In this document: in pieces, positions 42,787 through 52,223 of the stretch
Position numbering within the stretch: position 1 is the stretch's first letter
Layout: the number at the start of each line of letters is the position of its first letter
From: Bacteroidia bacterium
Lineage (GTDB): Bacteria > Bacteroidota > Bacteroidia > NS11-12g > UBA955
Length of the DNA stretch: 64,000 nucleotides
Direction of reading: 5' to 3'
Assembly (NCBI GenBank): GCA_023653095.1
Contig: JAMNXP010000007.1
Coordinates: 47,290 to 111,289 of the forward strand
The notes under the pieces: generated by a model
What the model was told of the DNA's origin: nothing
Database searches by the model: none
Seen by the model: the letters and a program-made list of their open reading frames with translations, nothing else
Program-made: the position numbers and the translations under genes

Positions 42787-42802
42787 TTGGCAACCTTGCC
42801 AA
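42787..42802 (+). promoter_or_regulatory. Operator candidate TTGGCAA-cc-TTGCCAA
   Basis: A 7-bp-arm palindrome about 40 bp upstream of the VWA gene ATG, with a CAACTTTG -7-like box after it. It differs from the 40065 site by one paired A/T to G/C change, so symmetry is kept. Confidence 0.5.
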
Positions 42803-42843
42803 AATCAAGGGTCACTGTTTTTTGGGTTCAACTTTGTGTCACT

Positions 42844-43470
42844 ATGAACAAAGAAATGAACACAGAAAAAAACGCCGTTACCTTATTTATTATTGACCAA
42901 AGCGGAAGCATGCAAACCTTGAAAATTGCTACCGAAGAGAGCCATCAAGGTGTCCTCCAAAAAATCAAACAAGAATGTCAAGATCTTCCTGAGCTTCAGC
43001 AGTTTTTGAGTACTTGGGTTTTTGGGAATGGGCGGGTGTCAGAGCAAATGCAGCTAACCAAGGTGGGCGTTGAAGATTCGCTCAAGCGTTTGAATTTGAA
43101 TTGCAGCGGAGATACACCCTTGCTAGACGCCATTGGCAAGGCCTGTACGGAATTGGAAAGGCAGATGAATCGCTTAAAAATGTCCCCCGAAAACACCCTA
43201 GTCACCGTGGCGGTTTTCACCGATGGCGAAGAAAACTCGAGCCGCCAATTTTCGCAGCCTGAAATCAAGCGCCTGATCACGCGGTTGAGAGAAAACGGTT
43301 GGATTTTCAACTATTACGGCACAGACACATCGGTGGAAGACATGAAGGAGAACCTCGCTTTTGATTACGGCATGAAGATGAATGCCAGCGCTGCGGGAAT
43401 TCAAAACAGTATGATGGAGTATTCTGAAAAGAGTTTGGCTGATAAGAAAAGTTGGCTGGGGAAGTGGTGA
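42844..43470 (+). CDS. VWA-domain protein
   Basis: 208 residues from ATG 42844. The von Willebrand A fold has a complete MIDAS metal site: 'IDQSGSM' near residue 17-23 (DxSxS), 'GDTPLLDAIG' near 84, and 'FTDGEEN' near 118. No signal peptide, so a cytoplasmic protein-protein interaction role is likely. It is monocistronic. A 'KMSPENTL' segment in the coding frame holds one copy of the recurrent TCCCCCGAAAA motif. The partner is unknown. Confidence 0.85.
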   Translation: MNKEMNTEKNAVTLFIIDQSGSMQTLKIATEESHQGVLQKIKQECQDLPELQQFLSTWVFGNGRVSEQMQLTKVGVEDSLKRLNLNCSGDTPLLDAIGKACTELERQMNRLKMSPENTLVTVAVFTDGEENSSRQFSQPEIKRLITRLRENGWIFNYYGTDTSVEDMKENLAFDYGMKMNASAAGIQNSMMEYSEKSLADKKSWLGKW

Positions 43471-43598
43471 TTGATTCAATCCAATCCATCCACCTTCAAA
43501 CTGATTCCCAAAAAACTCAACGGACGTGATTCTAGGGCAGCGGTCTTTCTCACGAGGTCGAAGATAATAAAATTGATTGTAATTCAGTATATTGCAAT

Positions 43599-45779
43599 AT
43601 GAGGGTAATCAAAAGCTTCTTTTTGCTGATCTTATGTACAGGGTTTGGCAATCTCTTATTGGCGCAAAAAACGTATTTTAAAACCTACTTTTCTGGCTCC
43701 AATATTTACGATGTCATAGAACTGGACTCCAGTTTTTGGGCGGCAACAGAAAGTAAAATAGTCAACGTAAATAAATTGACCAAAGAAGCTTCCTATTACT
43801 CTTTGCCTGACAAACATCCCATTTTTGATTACAGCGGGTTTAAGTTCTTAAAAGATGCTTCCGGAAAATTGTGGGTCGGCGGAAATTATGGTTTGTATTA
43901 TTGGGACAACAGTCAATGGATAAAATATTTAAATCTCAAACATTCCAAATTTCAGTCCCCCATAAAAATGCTCTGTTCTGACCCGAAATCCGGGATTTGG
44001 TTTGTTGATAAAAATTACGTCAATGAAATCATTCATATAGACGGTAATGTCTTAACCACTTTTCCAGTAGGCAATGCATTATTGATTGAATTCGCATCCT
44101 TTGACTTAAACAATGATCTTTGGTTGAATACCACAGACGATGGGTTTTCGAAGGGTGGTATTTACCGTTTAAAAGATTCCATGACGCTGGAGCCCAGGTT
44201 TGGCGATACCTCATGGAAGGTTGCTGTAGTGCTTTCCACTTACTTTGACAAAGACAAAACAGTCTATATGAGCGGTATTGCGAGAAAAGATGGCTCAAGC
44301 TCTGATTTCTTGGTGAAGTATGTGAATGGTCAATGGATTGAAATATATAAACCCGTTGATGGTGTTTCACCGAGCAAATTGAGAGACATTTCGATAGACT
44401 CAAAAGGCAATAAATTTTTAATTACAGGGCGACATGTTTTGAATTTCACTTCCGATACTCTGAAATATTACATTCGCTTAAGAACCGATGCAACCTGTTT
44501 GAGGTTGTTTTCTGAAGGTCGTGTTTTAGTGGGGACACAGCAACCGGCTTTTCCCGCATTAGGGGTAGGAGATGGGGCCTTTTTATTTAAGGATAGGATA
44601 TTGATTGATTCTTTCAAATTGGGAACCGGAAAATTCAACTCCAACGAAATTTATTGTTTGAATCTAGATGCAGACTCAAACCTTTGGGTTGGCAGTTACT
44701 TTGATCACCTATCGGTCAAGAAGAAGAACGGATGGATTGAATATTATAACACAGATCCTGCGGTTCCATTGATGCCAGAAGTGATTCTTCGAAAGAAAGA
44801 TACGATGATTGCAGTGGGAGAATTTGGAATTCATTATTGGTTCAACAATGAATGGCATTATCAGTACATGGACTTGTACGGAAACAAAAGTGCAACCATT
44901 GGATCTAATGGAAACGTGTATTTATCAGCATCTCATCGCAATGTCTGTGAAATGAATTTGTATGATCAGAAGTGCTTTCCCAATTTGAAATTTCCCGGTA
45001 TTAATATTCTCGATAAACCCTTGTGTACAGATAAATTTGGGCGTGTTTGGGTAGGAGCCGGTAACTACTTATACCACACAAACGACACCGGTGGTTGGAC
45101 CCAGGTAAATACATCAGGTTGGGGTTGGCCGGAATTGGGTGACAAAGCCATCATGAAATTTGATTCGAAAAATCATTTATGGATAACCACTTCCCATAAA
45201 CAGATTTATGAATTCACAGGTAAATACATGGTCAAACATTCGCCCAATTACAACAACAAAATATATCCCTATTACAGGGGGAATGCCATGGCTCCCGATT
45301 TAAATGGAAACATGTTTATTGGCACCTATTGGGATGGACTTTTTCGCTACGACGGCAAGAATTGGTTTGTTTACGACACTAGTAATTCAGGCCTGTTATC
45401 GAACGACATCAATGCTATTGCACTGAAAAATAACGGATTTTGGCTTGGTACAGCGTTGGGTGTGGTGGATTTTACCCAATTCGGCCCAGGCACCATGGTA
45501 TCAAATCTGAAAGATACGGTAGCAGAAATAACCACTTTTGCCGAATCGCTTCAAATTAAACTGTATCCAAATCCATCCAAAGGAAAGATCAACATAGAAT
45601 CACAGTACTACAAAAAATTATACTTTGAAACTTTTAACATAGATGGACGTCTGATTGAGGAAGGTTATTTCACCAAATCAACGTCCTTCAACATTCAAAC
45701 ACCCGGTTTTTATGTTTGTAGGATTTTCGATCCCGAAACCAACCTTTCGACGATCAAGAAATTCACTATTGAACCATAA
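43599..45779 (+). CDS. Secreted beta-propeller protein with T9SS type A tail
   Basis: 726 residues with a signal peptide (MRVIKSFFLLILCTGFGNLLLAQ). Several blades have the two-component-regulator-propeller pattern: 'GKLWVGGNYGLYYWDNSQW', 'SNLWVGSYFDHLSVKKKNGW', 'GRVWVGAGNYLYHTN', 'GNMFIGTYWDGLFRYDGKNWFVYDT'. The C-terminal ~75 residues ('IKLYPNPSKGKINIESQ... TPGFYVCRI') are a T9SS type A sorting domain. Thus it is a surface or released protein; ligand unknown. A lipoprotein-like pseudogene follows it. Confidence 0.87.
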   Translation: MRVIKSFFLLILCTGFGNLLLAQKTYFKTYFSGSNIYDVIELDSSFWAATESKIVNVNKLTKEASYYSLPDKHPIFDYSGFKFLKDASGKLWVGGNYGLYYWDNSQWIKYLNLKHSKFQSPIKMLCSDPKSGIWFVDKNYVNEIIHIDGNVLTTFPVGNALLIEFASFDLNNDLWLNTTDDGFSKGGIYRLKDSMTLEPRFGDTSWKVAVVLSTYFDKDKTVYMSGIARKDGSSSDFLVKYVNGQWIEIYKPVDGVSPSKLRDISIDSKGNKFLITGRHVLNFTSDTLKYYIRLRTDATCLRLFSEGRVLVGTQQPAFPALGVGDGAFLFKDRILIDSFKLGTGKFNSNEIYCLNLDADSNLWVGSYFDHLSVKKKNGWIEYYNTDPAVPLMPEVILRKKDTMIAVGEFGIHYWFNNEWHYQYMDLYGNKSATIGSNGNVYLSASHRNVCEMNLYDQKCFPNLKFPGINILDKPLCTDKFGRVWVGAGNYLYHTNDTGGWTQVNTSGWGWPELGDKAIMKFDSKNHLWITTSHKQIYEFTGKYMVKHSPNYNNKIYPYYRGNAMAPDLNGNMFIGTYWDGLFRYDGKNWFVYDTSNSGLLSNDINAIALKNNGFWLGTALGVVDFTQFGPGTMVSNLKDTVAEITTFAESLQIKLYPNPSKGKINIESQYYKKLYFETFNIDGRLIEEGYFTKSTSFNIQTPGFYVCRIFDPETNLSTIKKFTIEP

Positions 45780-45782
45780 AAC

Positions 45783-46217
45783 ATGAAACAAGCTTAATTA
45801 TTAACGGGTGTCATTTTATTTGCCGCCTCAGGATGCGAAAAAGACACAGTAGCGCCAACACTTAAAATTAATGACCTATTAGGAAAGTGGGAGAGCTTAG
45901 ATTCTTCGACGGTGCAAAACGCACAAGGTCAAACCGTTTTTGTGCATGATACACTGTTTTTTACCACTGAACCCTACACCAATGTTTGCGGACAAAGTTA
46001 TGTATCGCCTGTTTTATTGAGGCATGGTTCTAAGTTTGGTGAGTATCGTTTTGCCATTAACAACCCCGATACCTTGTCATTGGAATGGATTGGGATGGAA
46101 AAGATTTTCTCTTTCAGCAAGCACAAAATTCAAATCGAAAACAAGGTATTGACTTTACAAAACGCTTCCAATTTTTATCCAAGCACTGGCTTTTCGCGGT
46201 ACCGTAGGTTGGAGTAG
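45783..46217 (+). pseudogene. Lipoprotein gene with stop at codon 5
   Basis: The frame is MKQA-stop-LLTGVILFAASGCEKDTVAPTL..., that is, a signal sequence with a lipobox 'ASGC' interrupted by TAA at codon 5, then open to 46217 (lipocalin-like 'INDLLGKWESLDS'). The remaining frame has no good in-frame ATG before the signal. A fresh nonsense mutation is the simplest reading; a sequencing error is possible. Confidence 0.65.
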
Positions 46218-46382
46218 GGGAGGTTCTTTTTGTGTTACAAGTTTTAATTCAATCATTAAGATCTATGGGCATGGGAGTCTATGTATAATCCAGATTTTAA
46301 TTCTGGCGAATTCGCCTTAATTAGAAATGCTCTGATTCCAATACGTTCCAGGTTAGTCTGTATGAACTTTAGAATAAAATTT

Positions 46383-46580
46383 CTAATCTAAAGAAAAAAG
46401 TTCATCAACTGTGCATTGAAAAACCTTAGCAATTTTTAGGGCCAATTCCAGAGACGGAAAATACTTATTGTTCTCAATGGCGCTGAGTGTTTGTCTGGAT
46501 ACTCCCAGCTTTTCAGCTAGCTCGTCTTGAGTGATTCTCTGCTTTGCCCGATATACTCTAATTTCATTCTTCATGATCAA
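46383..46580 (-). CDS. Small Xre-family regulator
   Basis: 65 residues, a single helix-turn-helix ('IRVYRAKQRITQDELAEKLGVSRQTLSAIENNKYFPSLELALKIAKVF'), the YozG/HTH_3 short type. It overlaps the membrane protein gene upstream by 17 nt, a pair that is common in Firmicutes and Bacteroidota. Probably regulates the shared promoter. Confidence 0.85.
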   Translation of the reverse strand: MIMKNEIRVYRAKQRITQDELAEKLGVSRQTLSAIENNKYFPSLELALKIAKVFQCTVDELFSLD

Positions 46581-47034
46581 TCTTGTAGTATTTAATTAAA
46601 CGAATTTGAAAAATGATGTTGAACATGACTAATGGGGCAAAGAGAAATACAATGAGTACCATGAGAAAAGATAAATCAAAGGTAAGGAAATTGGCAATCA
46701 GTAAGGCCGCGTAATTGATGATGATCGCCGAAGATAAACTCGTAAGTCGAATCTTTGCGATGAGTTCGTCTTCTACCTTTTCTTTTGAAAAACTGGCCAT
46801 CAGTCCTGAGCAAACAATCAAAACGGTCAATATCTCATTGAAAATTGCGGTTTCGGTCCAACCTTTTTTTCCCAATCCCAGGAATCCAGATTCACTTCCG
46901 AAAAGCGAATAGACGGGTACTTTCCAAATTTTATCCAGCTCATTGTCAAAGGAGATTGAATAGATACCAACAAGCACTGACGAGTAAAAAATTACGGTTG
47001 CAGGCCATTTAAAAGTGTTGTTTAATAGTTTCAT
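46564..47034 (-). CDS. Membrane protein paired with Xre regulator (DUF2178-like)
   Basis: 156 residues with four hydrophobic helices (about 12-30, 66-85, 97-115, 120-145) and short loops ('SKEKVEDELIAKIRLTSLSS'). It resembles the small DUF2178-type membrane proteins that occur beside a short Xre regulator. It is first in the operon. A -7 box TACATTTG (47053-47060) and a 12-bp inverted repeat lie upstream. Function unknown. Confidence 0.75.
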   Translation of the reverse strand: MKLLNNTFKWPATVIFYSSVLVGIYSISFDNELDKIWKVPVYSLFGSESGFLGLGKKGWTETAIFNEILTVLIVCSGLMASFSKEKVEDELIAKIRLTSLSSAIIINYAALLIANFLTFDLSFLMVLIVFLFAPLVMFNIIFQIRLIKYYKIDHEE

Positions 47035-47042
47035 GATGTCAA

Positions 47043-47089
47043 ATATTTTTTACAAATGTAATCTATAAACGACAATATGTAAAAAATAT
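47043..47089 (-). promoter_or_regulatory. Promoter with inverted repeat for 47034 operon
   Basis: Arms ATATTTTTTACA (47043-47054) and TGTAAAAAATAT (47078-47089) flank the -7 box TACATTTG (47053-47060). This is well placed for autoregulation by the Xre protein. Confidence 0.5.
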
Positions 47090-47144
47090 ATTACAAAATG
47101 ATTAATAATTCAGGTACAAGACGAATTAAGTTGCCGTGAAAACT

Positions 47145-47300
47145 TCAATTGATAGTGATTTTTAGTCCAATGGATTGCATCACCAATAAAGCTTTTCCAA
47201 GGTGACAGGAGGGTTTCCCATTTTCTAAGTCGGAGATGTAACGATTACCTACACCGCAAACGTCAGTAATTTTAAATGGTTGTAAATTAAGTAATGCAAT
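47145..47300 (-). pseudogene. HipB-like regulator fragment
   Basis: The frame reads 'LQPFKITDVCGVGNRYISDLENGKPSCHLGKALLVMQSIGLKITIN' then stop, matching the C-terminal half of HipB/Xre regulators (GVGxRxISxLENGKP...LGKxLxVxxxLGL). The first ~20 residues of the HTH are missing and there is no start codon. Confidence 0.65.
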
Positions 47301-47441
47301 TTGTGGTGTTTAAAGTATACTCGGTGCTGTAATTAGGATTAATGACTGTCAATTTCTTGACAATTATAACGGTGTTACAATCAAGAGATACGTTTCTCCA
47401 TCTAATCTAATGGATTAAAAGAATTAAATGCAAGTTATATC

Positions 47442-48728
47442 ATGGATTCGCAATTTACTTGGTCAACGTGGAATTCTTATTCTAATAAAATTGGGATATA
47501 TCTTGAGGAAATAAGAGGGATTAATATTGGTGGATGTATTTTTTCGAATAACATGCCTGTAGTCGACGAATCACAATATTTTTACCGCGGAATAGGTATA
47601 AAATGTGAGAATGCTAGTTTTGCTCTTACTAAAAGTGGTAATCAATGGTGCTACGATAATGATGAGTGTTTAACAGTATGTTATTCTGTTTTAGCGAATA
47701 GCAAAAATAATAAATTTGAAAATTTATTTAAAGGGATTGATATTTATAATATTTATTATATTCCATTTGCAGTAACAAATTGTGAGTTTATAAATAATTT
47801 AAAATCTGTTGAGGTTTCAAAGTCGAGCGATATTGCAATCAAGGATAACACATTTTTTGTTAATACGATATTAATGAATGCATATTTTCAAAATATTAGC
47901 AACATCACAAATGTAATTATCAGTCATGTAAAATGTTGGGAAACTGAAAGATTTATTATTCGCGAAAATGAATTTTCTGGCAATGGAAATCAAATATTTA
48001 GTATTAATATTAAAGAATGTGGAAATGATCAAAGTGATATTATCGCTAATTCAATTTCCAACTCGAATACTAGTAATACTATTAGTTCAGGGGTAAGAGT
48101 TATAAATTTAGATGGTAATTGCAAATATATTTATATAAATTGTAATTTGTTTTCAAATCAGGGGGTTGATATTTACGTAGATATGGGAGCTATGGTGTAT
48201 TCAGAGAATTTTATCAATGGCGGTCCAAGTTATACGTCTGTTAAAATGTTTAATCCTCAAAAGAAAGGATTAACAAATACATTTAGTAATCCATTGAATG
48301 GTAGAATAAATGTTGCATTAGTGACCCCGTTGGGTACTTCCGAAACAATTAATGATATTTATTATTATGCAAATCAAATAGGGCCTTCTTTGAGCAATAT
48401 TCCTAATCAGTGTTCTTTATTCACAATTAATACTGGGATAGGCGTTGACAATTGTAATAAAACTTGTTCTCAACTAAATTCAATTGAATTAACTTCCGGT
48501 AAATTAACCATTTATCCTAACCCTGGTAATGGTAAATATGTTAAGGTTAATGCAAATAATCAAACTTTAGATTCATTACTTATTTTTAATGCCGTGGGTA
48601 CGTTAATTAATAATTTTCCCAATATTCAAACGGATGGAGAAATTAATCTAGATCTACCTTCTGGACTTTATTTTATTATTGGATATAGTAAATCGAGTAT
48701 TCTAAATTGTAAATATCTAGTAGAATGA
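47442..48728 (+). pseudogene. 5'-truncated beta-helix protein with T9SS type A tail
   Basis: 428 residues from ATG 47442 without a signal peptide, although the C-terminal ~75 residues are a T9SS type A sorting domain ('LTIYPNPGNGKYVKV... DLPSGLYFIIGYS') that needs Sec export. The body has right-handed beta-helix style repeats ('GINIGGCIFSNN', 'FAVTNCEFINNLKSVEV', 'RFIIRENEFSGNGNQIF'). Coding-like sequence runs upstream of the ATG to a stop near 47403 and seems to continue in another frame ('VTIKRYVSPSN'), so a frameshift or loss of the 5' end is likely. Confidence 0.6.
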
Positions 48729-51058
48729 AAATACGGTTAATCTGGATATTGTTTTTTTGCTACTTGAATAACTTCAGGTTGTTGGCACAACACGGAAGAA
48801 TATTTGGAAGTATGAATCAACATATTTATGCTTATGACATGAATAATCTTGATTCTTGTGTTCCAATTCAAATTAAAACAAAAATTAATAAGCCATACTC
48901 AGGCAATTTTCTGTTTCATTGTGGAAATGATGGAAAATTAAAATTTTTGTTAAATGACACACAATTGATCGATGAAAATGGTGTTAAGTTGTATTCAAAT
49001 TCTAGTTTGAATTCCTATGAATATGCATTATCTCAAAAATATTTAATTCCATTCCCAAATCAAAAATATTCAATAATTAACCCCTGCTTGAATAATGGTG
49101 TCAGTAAATTAGATTTGTTTTCATTTGAATTTTCTCAAAGTAAAATCATCAAAGATACATTTATTGAAATCTTCTCATCTACGAATCGAATTCAAGATAT
49201 GAGTATTTGTCGTTTGAATGAAAATAATTATTTGCTGGCAGTATTGTTTTTTCGTAATGTCAATGATTATTTTATCAATTTATATAGAGTTACATTTAAT
49301 GAAATTAAACTTGTAAATTCAGTTGATTTTAATTGTAAAATTGATCGCTTTCAAGGCAAGTATAAAAATTTAAATACAAACTCATACGGTAATATTTCAC
49401 ATATTAAATTATCTCACACTGGTAAATATTTGAGTGTGTGCCGGCACCAAACCATTGATGAGTATTATCAAAGTCCTACAGGCAAGACCCTATTGAAATC
49501 CTTAGATAATATTTCAGAGGTAATATCGTATGAGTTGAACAATATATCACAATTCATTGATTCCCAATTGATTTTTGAATTTAATAGAAATAATTCAACG
49601 CTTTTTGCTGCCACTGAAGGAGATGTTATCCATTTTTCACCAGATGACAGTGAAATGTATTTAATAACTGAACAGATTAAACCCACAAAAAATGTAGTTA
49701 TTTCAAAATTTAATTATCAAATAAAATTATTTTCGGAGTTCTATAGTTTTCCTGACTCAATCCCAGTAAGTTATCTTCAAATGTTATATTTTGGTGACTT
49801 AATAGTTGCTACCCAAAACAGAATCAATAATGAGTTAAAGGCTTGGCGATTTGCATTTCAAAATGAAACTCGACGATATTATCCCAAACCTTTTTATATC
49901 ACCTCAAATAATTCTGTAAGAGACAACCATTTGGGATTCACTAATTATAAATCTCATGAGTACGTTCTTAATTATCTTCAACCTAAACCAATATTGACTA
50001 ATCCGTGTAAGCTGCAATATAAGTTTGAATTTAATAAACGGCTTCTTGGTCGTTTTGAAAAAGTGACTATTTTAACTAAACCCGTTGGAGCAATTTACTA
50101 CAACGACTCACAGGAAATAATTGATAATGAATATTACTTTAGCGCACCTGGAAATTATAATTATTGTATTCGGGGAGTAAACTTTAGTAACGGGTACTCA
50201 GAAGTTTATGAAGATACTATTGTTGTACCTGATCCTCGAGAGCCTGACTTTAAAAATAAAATTCACCCTGAAATTATAGTCGCAAGTACAAAAGATGATT
50301 TCAATAATGAGATTATCTGGAATCCCATAAAAATGGCTCATCATTATCGAGTATTTCGCAATGATGAATTTTGGAAAAATACTTCTGCAACATCAATTTT
50401 AGACAAATTTGATGAACCAATCAATCAAGCTTATACTTATTATGTAATTGCCGAAGATTCTTGCGAGTACTTAACAAGTAAAAGTCAAATTGTAAAGACA
50501 ATTTTCTTAAGCAACAACAATTATAACTCAATACCCAAAGTTAATGATCCTAGTTCGATTGATTTGAAGTGGAACTTATATGAAGGATGGGCAGATTCAA
50601 GTGCTCGTTACCAACTTTTATGCCAAAGGCTTGATCAAATTTGGGATTCAACAGATGTTACCGGCCAAACTGGTTTTTTTAATAATAATATAAATCCTGA
50701 TTTTTGGAATTATAATCAGGTAAAGTACTATGTCAAAGCTAGGAATAAAGATGATGTAATTTCCTGTAGTAATACCATTAATGTGCCATTAAATCCCATA
50801 GTTTACGTTCCTAACACGTTTACCCCAAATGGAGACGGACTCAACGATGATTTTATCTTATTTCTTCAAGGTTGGAAAGATTTAAGTTTTCAAGTTTACA
50901 ATCGTTGGGGTGAAAAAGTTTTTGAATCTTTATCGATTAACAGCCATTGGCATCCTGACAATCAAGTTGCATCCGGTGTATATATTGTGAAAATACAAGG
51001 TGAAGATCTTTTTCAACGAAAGCACTATTTTAATCAGGTGATTCATTTGTTAAAATAA
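48725..51058 (+). CDS. Secreted protein with T9SS type B (CHU_C) sorting domain
   Basis: 777 residues with a signal peptide (MKIRLIWILFFCYLNNFRLLAQ). The C-terminal ~90 residues 'YVPNTFTPNGDGLNDDF...FQVYNRWGEKVFES... ASGVYIVKIQG' are the CHU_C/gliding-motility-associated type B domain. The middle contains beta-propeller-like early parts and Ig/FN3-like stretches ('NEIIWNPIKMAHHYRVFRND'). It overlaps the upstream gene by 4 nt (ATGA). Very AT-rich like its neighbour at 47442, so the two probably arrived together. It is likely a cell-surface protein. Confidence 0.85.
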   Translation: MKIRLIWILFFCYLNNFRLLAQHGRIFGSMNQHIYAYDMNNLDSCVPIQIKTKINKPYSGNFLFHCGNDGKLKFLLNDTQLIDENGVKLYSNSSLNSYEYALSQKYLIPFPNQKYSIINPCLNNGVSKLDLFSFEFSQSKIIKDTFIEIFSSTNRIQDMSICRLNENNYLLAVLFFRNVNDYFINLYRVTFNEIKLVNSVDFNCKIDRFQGKYKNLNTNSYGNISHIKLSHTGKYLSVCRHQTIDEYYQSPTGKTLLKSLDNISEVISYELNNISQFIDSQLIFEFNRNNSTLFAATEGDVIHFSPDDSEMYLITEQIKPTKNVVISKFNYQIKLFSEFYSFPDSIPVSYLQMLYFGDLIVATQNRINNELKAWRFAFQNETRRYYPKPFYITSNNSVRDNHLGFTNYKSHEYVLNYLQPKPILTNPCKLQYKFEFNKRLLGRFEKVTILTKPVGAIYYNDSQEIIDNEYYFSAPGNYNYCIRGVNFSNGYSEVYEDTIVVPDPREPDFKNKIHPEIIVASTKDDFNNEIIWNPIKMAHHYRVFRNDEFWKNTSATSILDKFDEPINQAYTYYVIAEDSCEYLTSKSQIVKTIFLSNNNYNSIPKVNDPSSIDLKWNLYEGWADSSARYQLLCQRLDQIWDSTDVTGQTGFFNNNINPDFWNYNQVKYYVKARNKDDVISCSNTINVPLNPIVYVPNTFTPNGDGLNDDFILFLQGWKDLSFQVYNRWGEKVFESLSINSHWHPDNQVASGVYIVKIQGEDLFQRKHYFNQVIHLLK

Positions 51059-51074
51059 AAAAGTACAACTGAGG

Positions 51075-52115
51075 TTATCGCTTAATTATTCTCCAACTGC
51101 CAGATTTGTCACTTCCCACACGTTCAATTTTTCCGCTTTTTTTAAGTTCCTTGATCTTTCGTCTTACACTGCTTAAACTAATGTTCAATTCTTTGCTAAT
51201 TTCTAGAGCTGTTATTGTAGGGAATTGCATAATCATTAAAAATACAGTGTCAATCTGAGTTTTTACAGTGTCATTTACAGTGTCAATGGGTGTGTTTACA
51301 GTGTCATAATGAATGTGTAAGTCGCGGTTTTTCAGAGTGAAATCAGTGTGTAACAACAGGTTTGAAAGAAAGTCGATTAAATATTTGTTTGTTCTGTAAA
51401 TCTTTGCCGACAAATCTTCGTAATTCGCTCTCACTAGAGCATTTCGAAAATACCAAGAATGGTTGGCAAATAGGTCGTTATTCACATTTTTGAAGCCCAA
51501 TTTCCGCAAATATTTTATTAAGAAAATCGCCGTTGTACGTGTATTTCCTTCCCCAAAGACATGAATTTGCCATAAGTTCGAAATAAACTGAGATATGTGG
51601 TCTATTATTTCTTGTTCATTTAGTCCTTTGTACCTAAAATTTCTCTCTTGCTCGAAGTCATACTCTATTGTTTCTTTTAGACTTTCAGCACTTGCATAAA
51701 GAACCGATTCGCCATTCAATGCCCATTCCTTTTTTGTGATATTGTATTCGCGTATTTTACCAGCAAAACTGTAAATGCCAGTAAATAATCTTCGATGAAT
51801 GCTTAAATATTCTGCGGGTGAAAAGTTAAATGTTTGCTCACTCAGTATTTCTGCAATTCTTGCAGAAACCTTGTCTGCCTCTTCAGTTCGATCTTCGACT
51901 GATTTTTTCGGGTGCTGTTGGTAATAATTTTCAATGCGTTTTTTTACTTCGTCTATCGAAATATCACCCTCGATATTTTGTTTCGCAGTTTCAATGAGAT
52001 ATTCTGAAGGTGTTAAACCATCAACTTGTTGCAAGCCGATGGCCGTTTTCCAAACTTTTGCTTTCTCAGCTTTATTCGGTTCACCTTGTATCAAATATTC
52101 ATCAAAGTTTTCCAT
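51075..52115 (-). CDS. Fic-domain protein with repeat linker and winged-helix tail
   Basis: 346 residues. The Fic motif reads HVFGEGNTR at H195-R203 (canonical HPFxxGNGR with P to V and second G to T, as in Fic/DOC variants, catalytic His and Arg kept). The N-terminal helix 'IETAKQNIEGDISIDEVKKRIENY' resembles a VbhA-type antitoxin segment. After the Fic domain a short linker repeats DTVN-like units (YDTVNTPIDTVNDTVKTQIDTV, about 269-291), followed by a winged helix ('TALEISKELNISLSSVRRKIKELKK'). DNA for the linker holds four copies of TTTACAGTGTCA (51243-51306). Target unknown. Confidence 0.87.
   Translation of the reverse strand: MENFDEYLIQGEPNKAEKAKVWKTAIGLQQVDGLTPSEYLIETAKQNIEGDISIDEVKKRIENYYQQHPKKSVEDRTEEADKVSARIAEILSEQTFNFSPAEYLSIHRRLFTGIYSFAGKIREYNITKKEWALNGESVLYASAESLKETIEYDFEQERNFRYKGLNEQEIIDHISQFISNLWQIHVFGEGNTRTTAIFLIKYLRKLGFKNVNNDLFANHSWYFRNALVRANYEDLSAKIYRTNKYLIDFLSNLLLHTDFTLKNRDLHIHYDTVNTPIDTVNDTVKTQIDTVFLMIMQFPTITALEISKELNISLSSVRRKIKELKKSGKIERVGSDKSGSWRIIKR
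51243..51306 (-). repeat. In-gene repeat of ACAGTGTCA in Fic linker
   Basis: Four copies of ACAGTGTCA, starting near 51244, 51264, 51276 and 51297, code for the DTV motifs of the linker between the Fic and winged-helix domains. Copy number could change by slippage without breaking frame. Confidence 0.65.
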
Positions 52116-52223
52116 TTTGGCTTTTACAAATGTCGTTTTTTCTTTTTAGTAATTTAACTTTATCCCCATCTTTAGCTATGGGCAAATTTCTTCGTATCAA
52201 AAAAAGAACCTAGTTTGGCTGTA

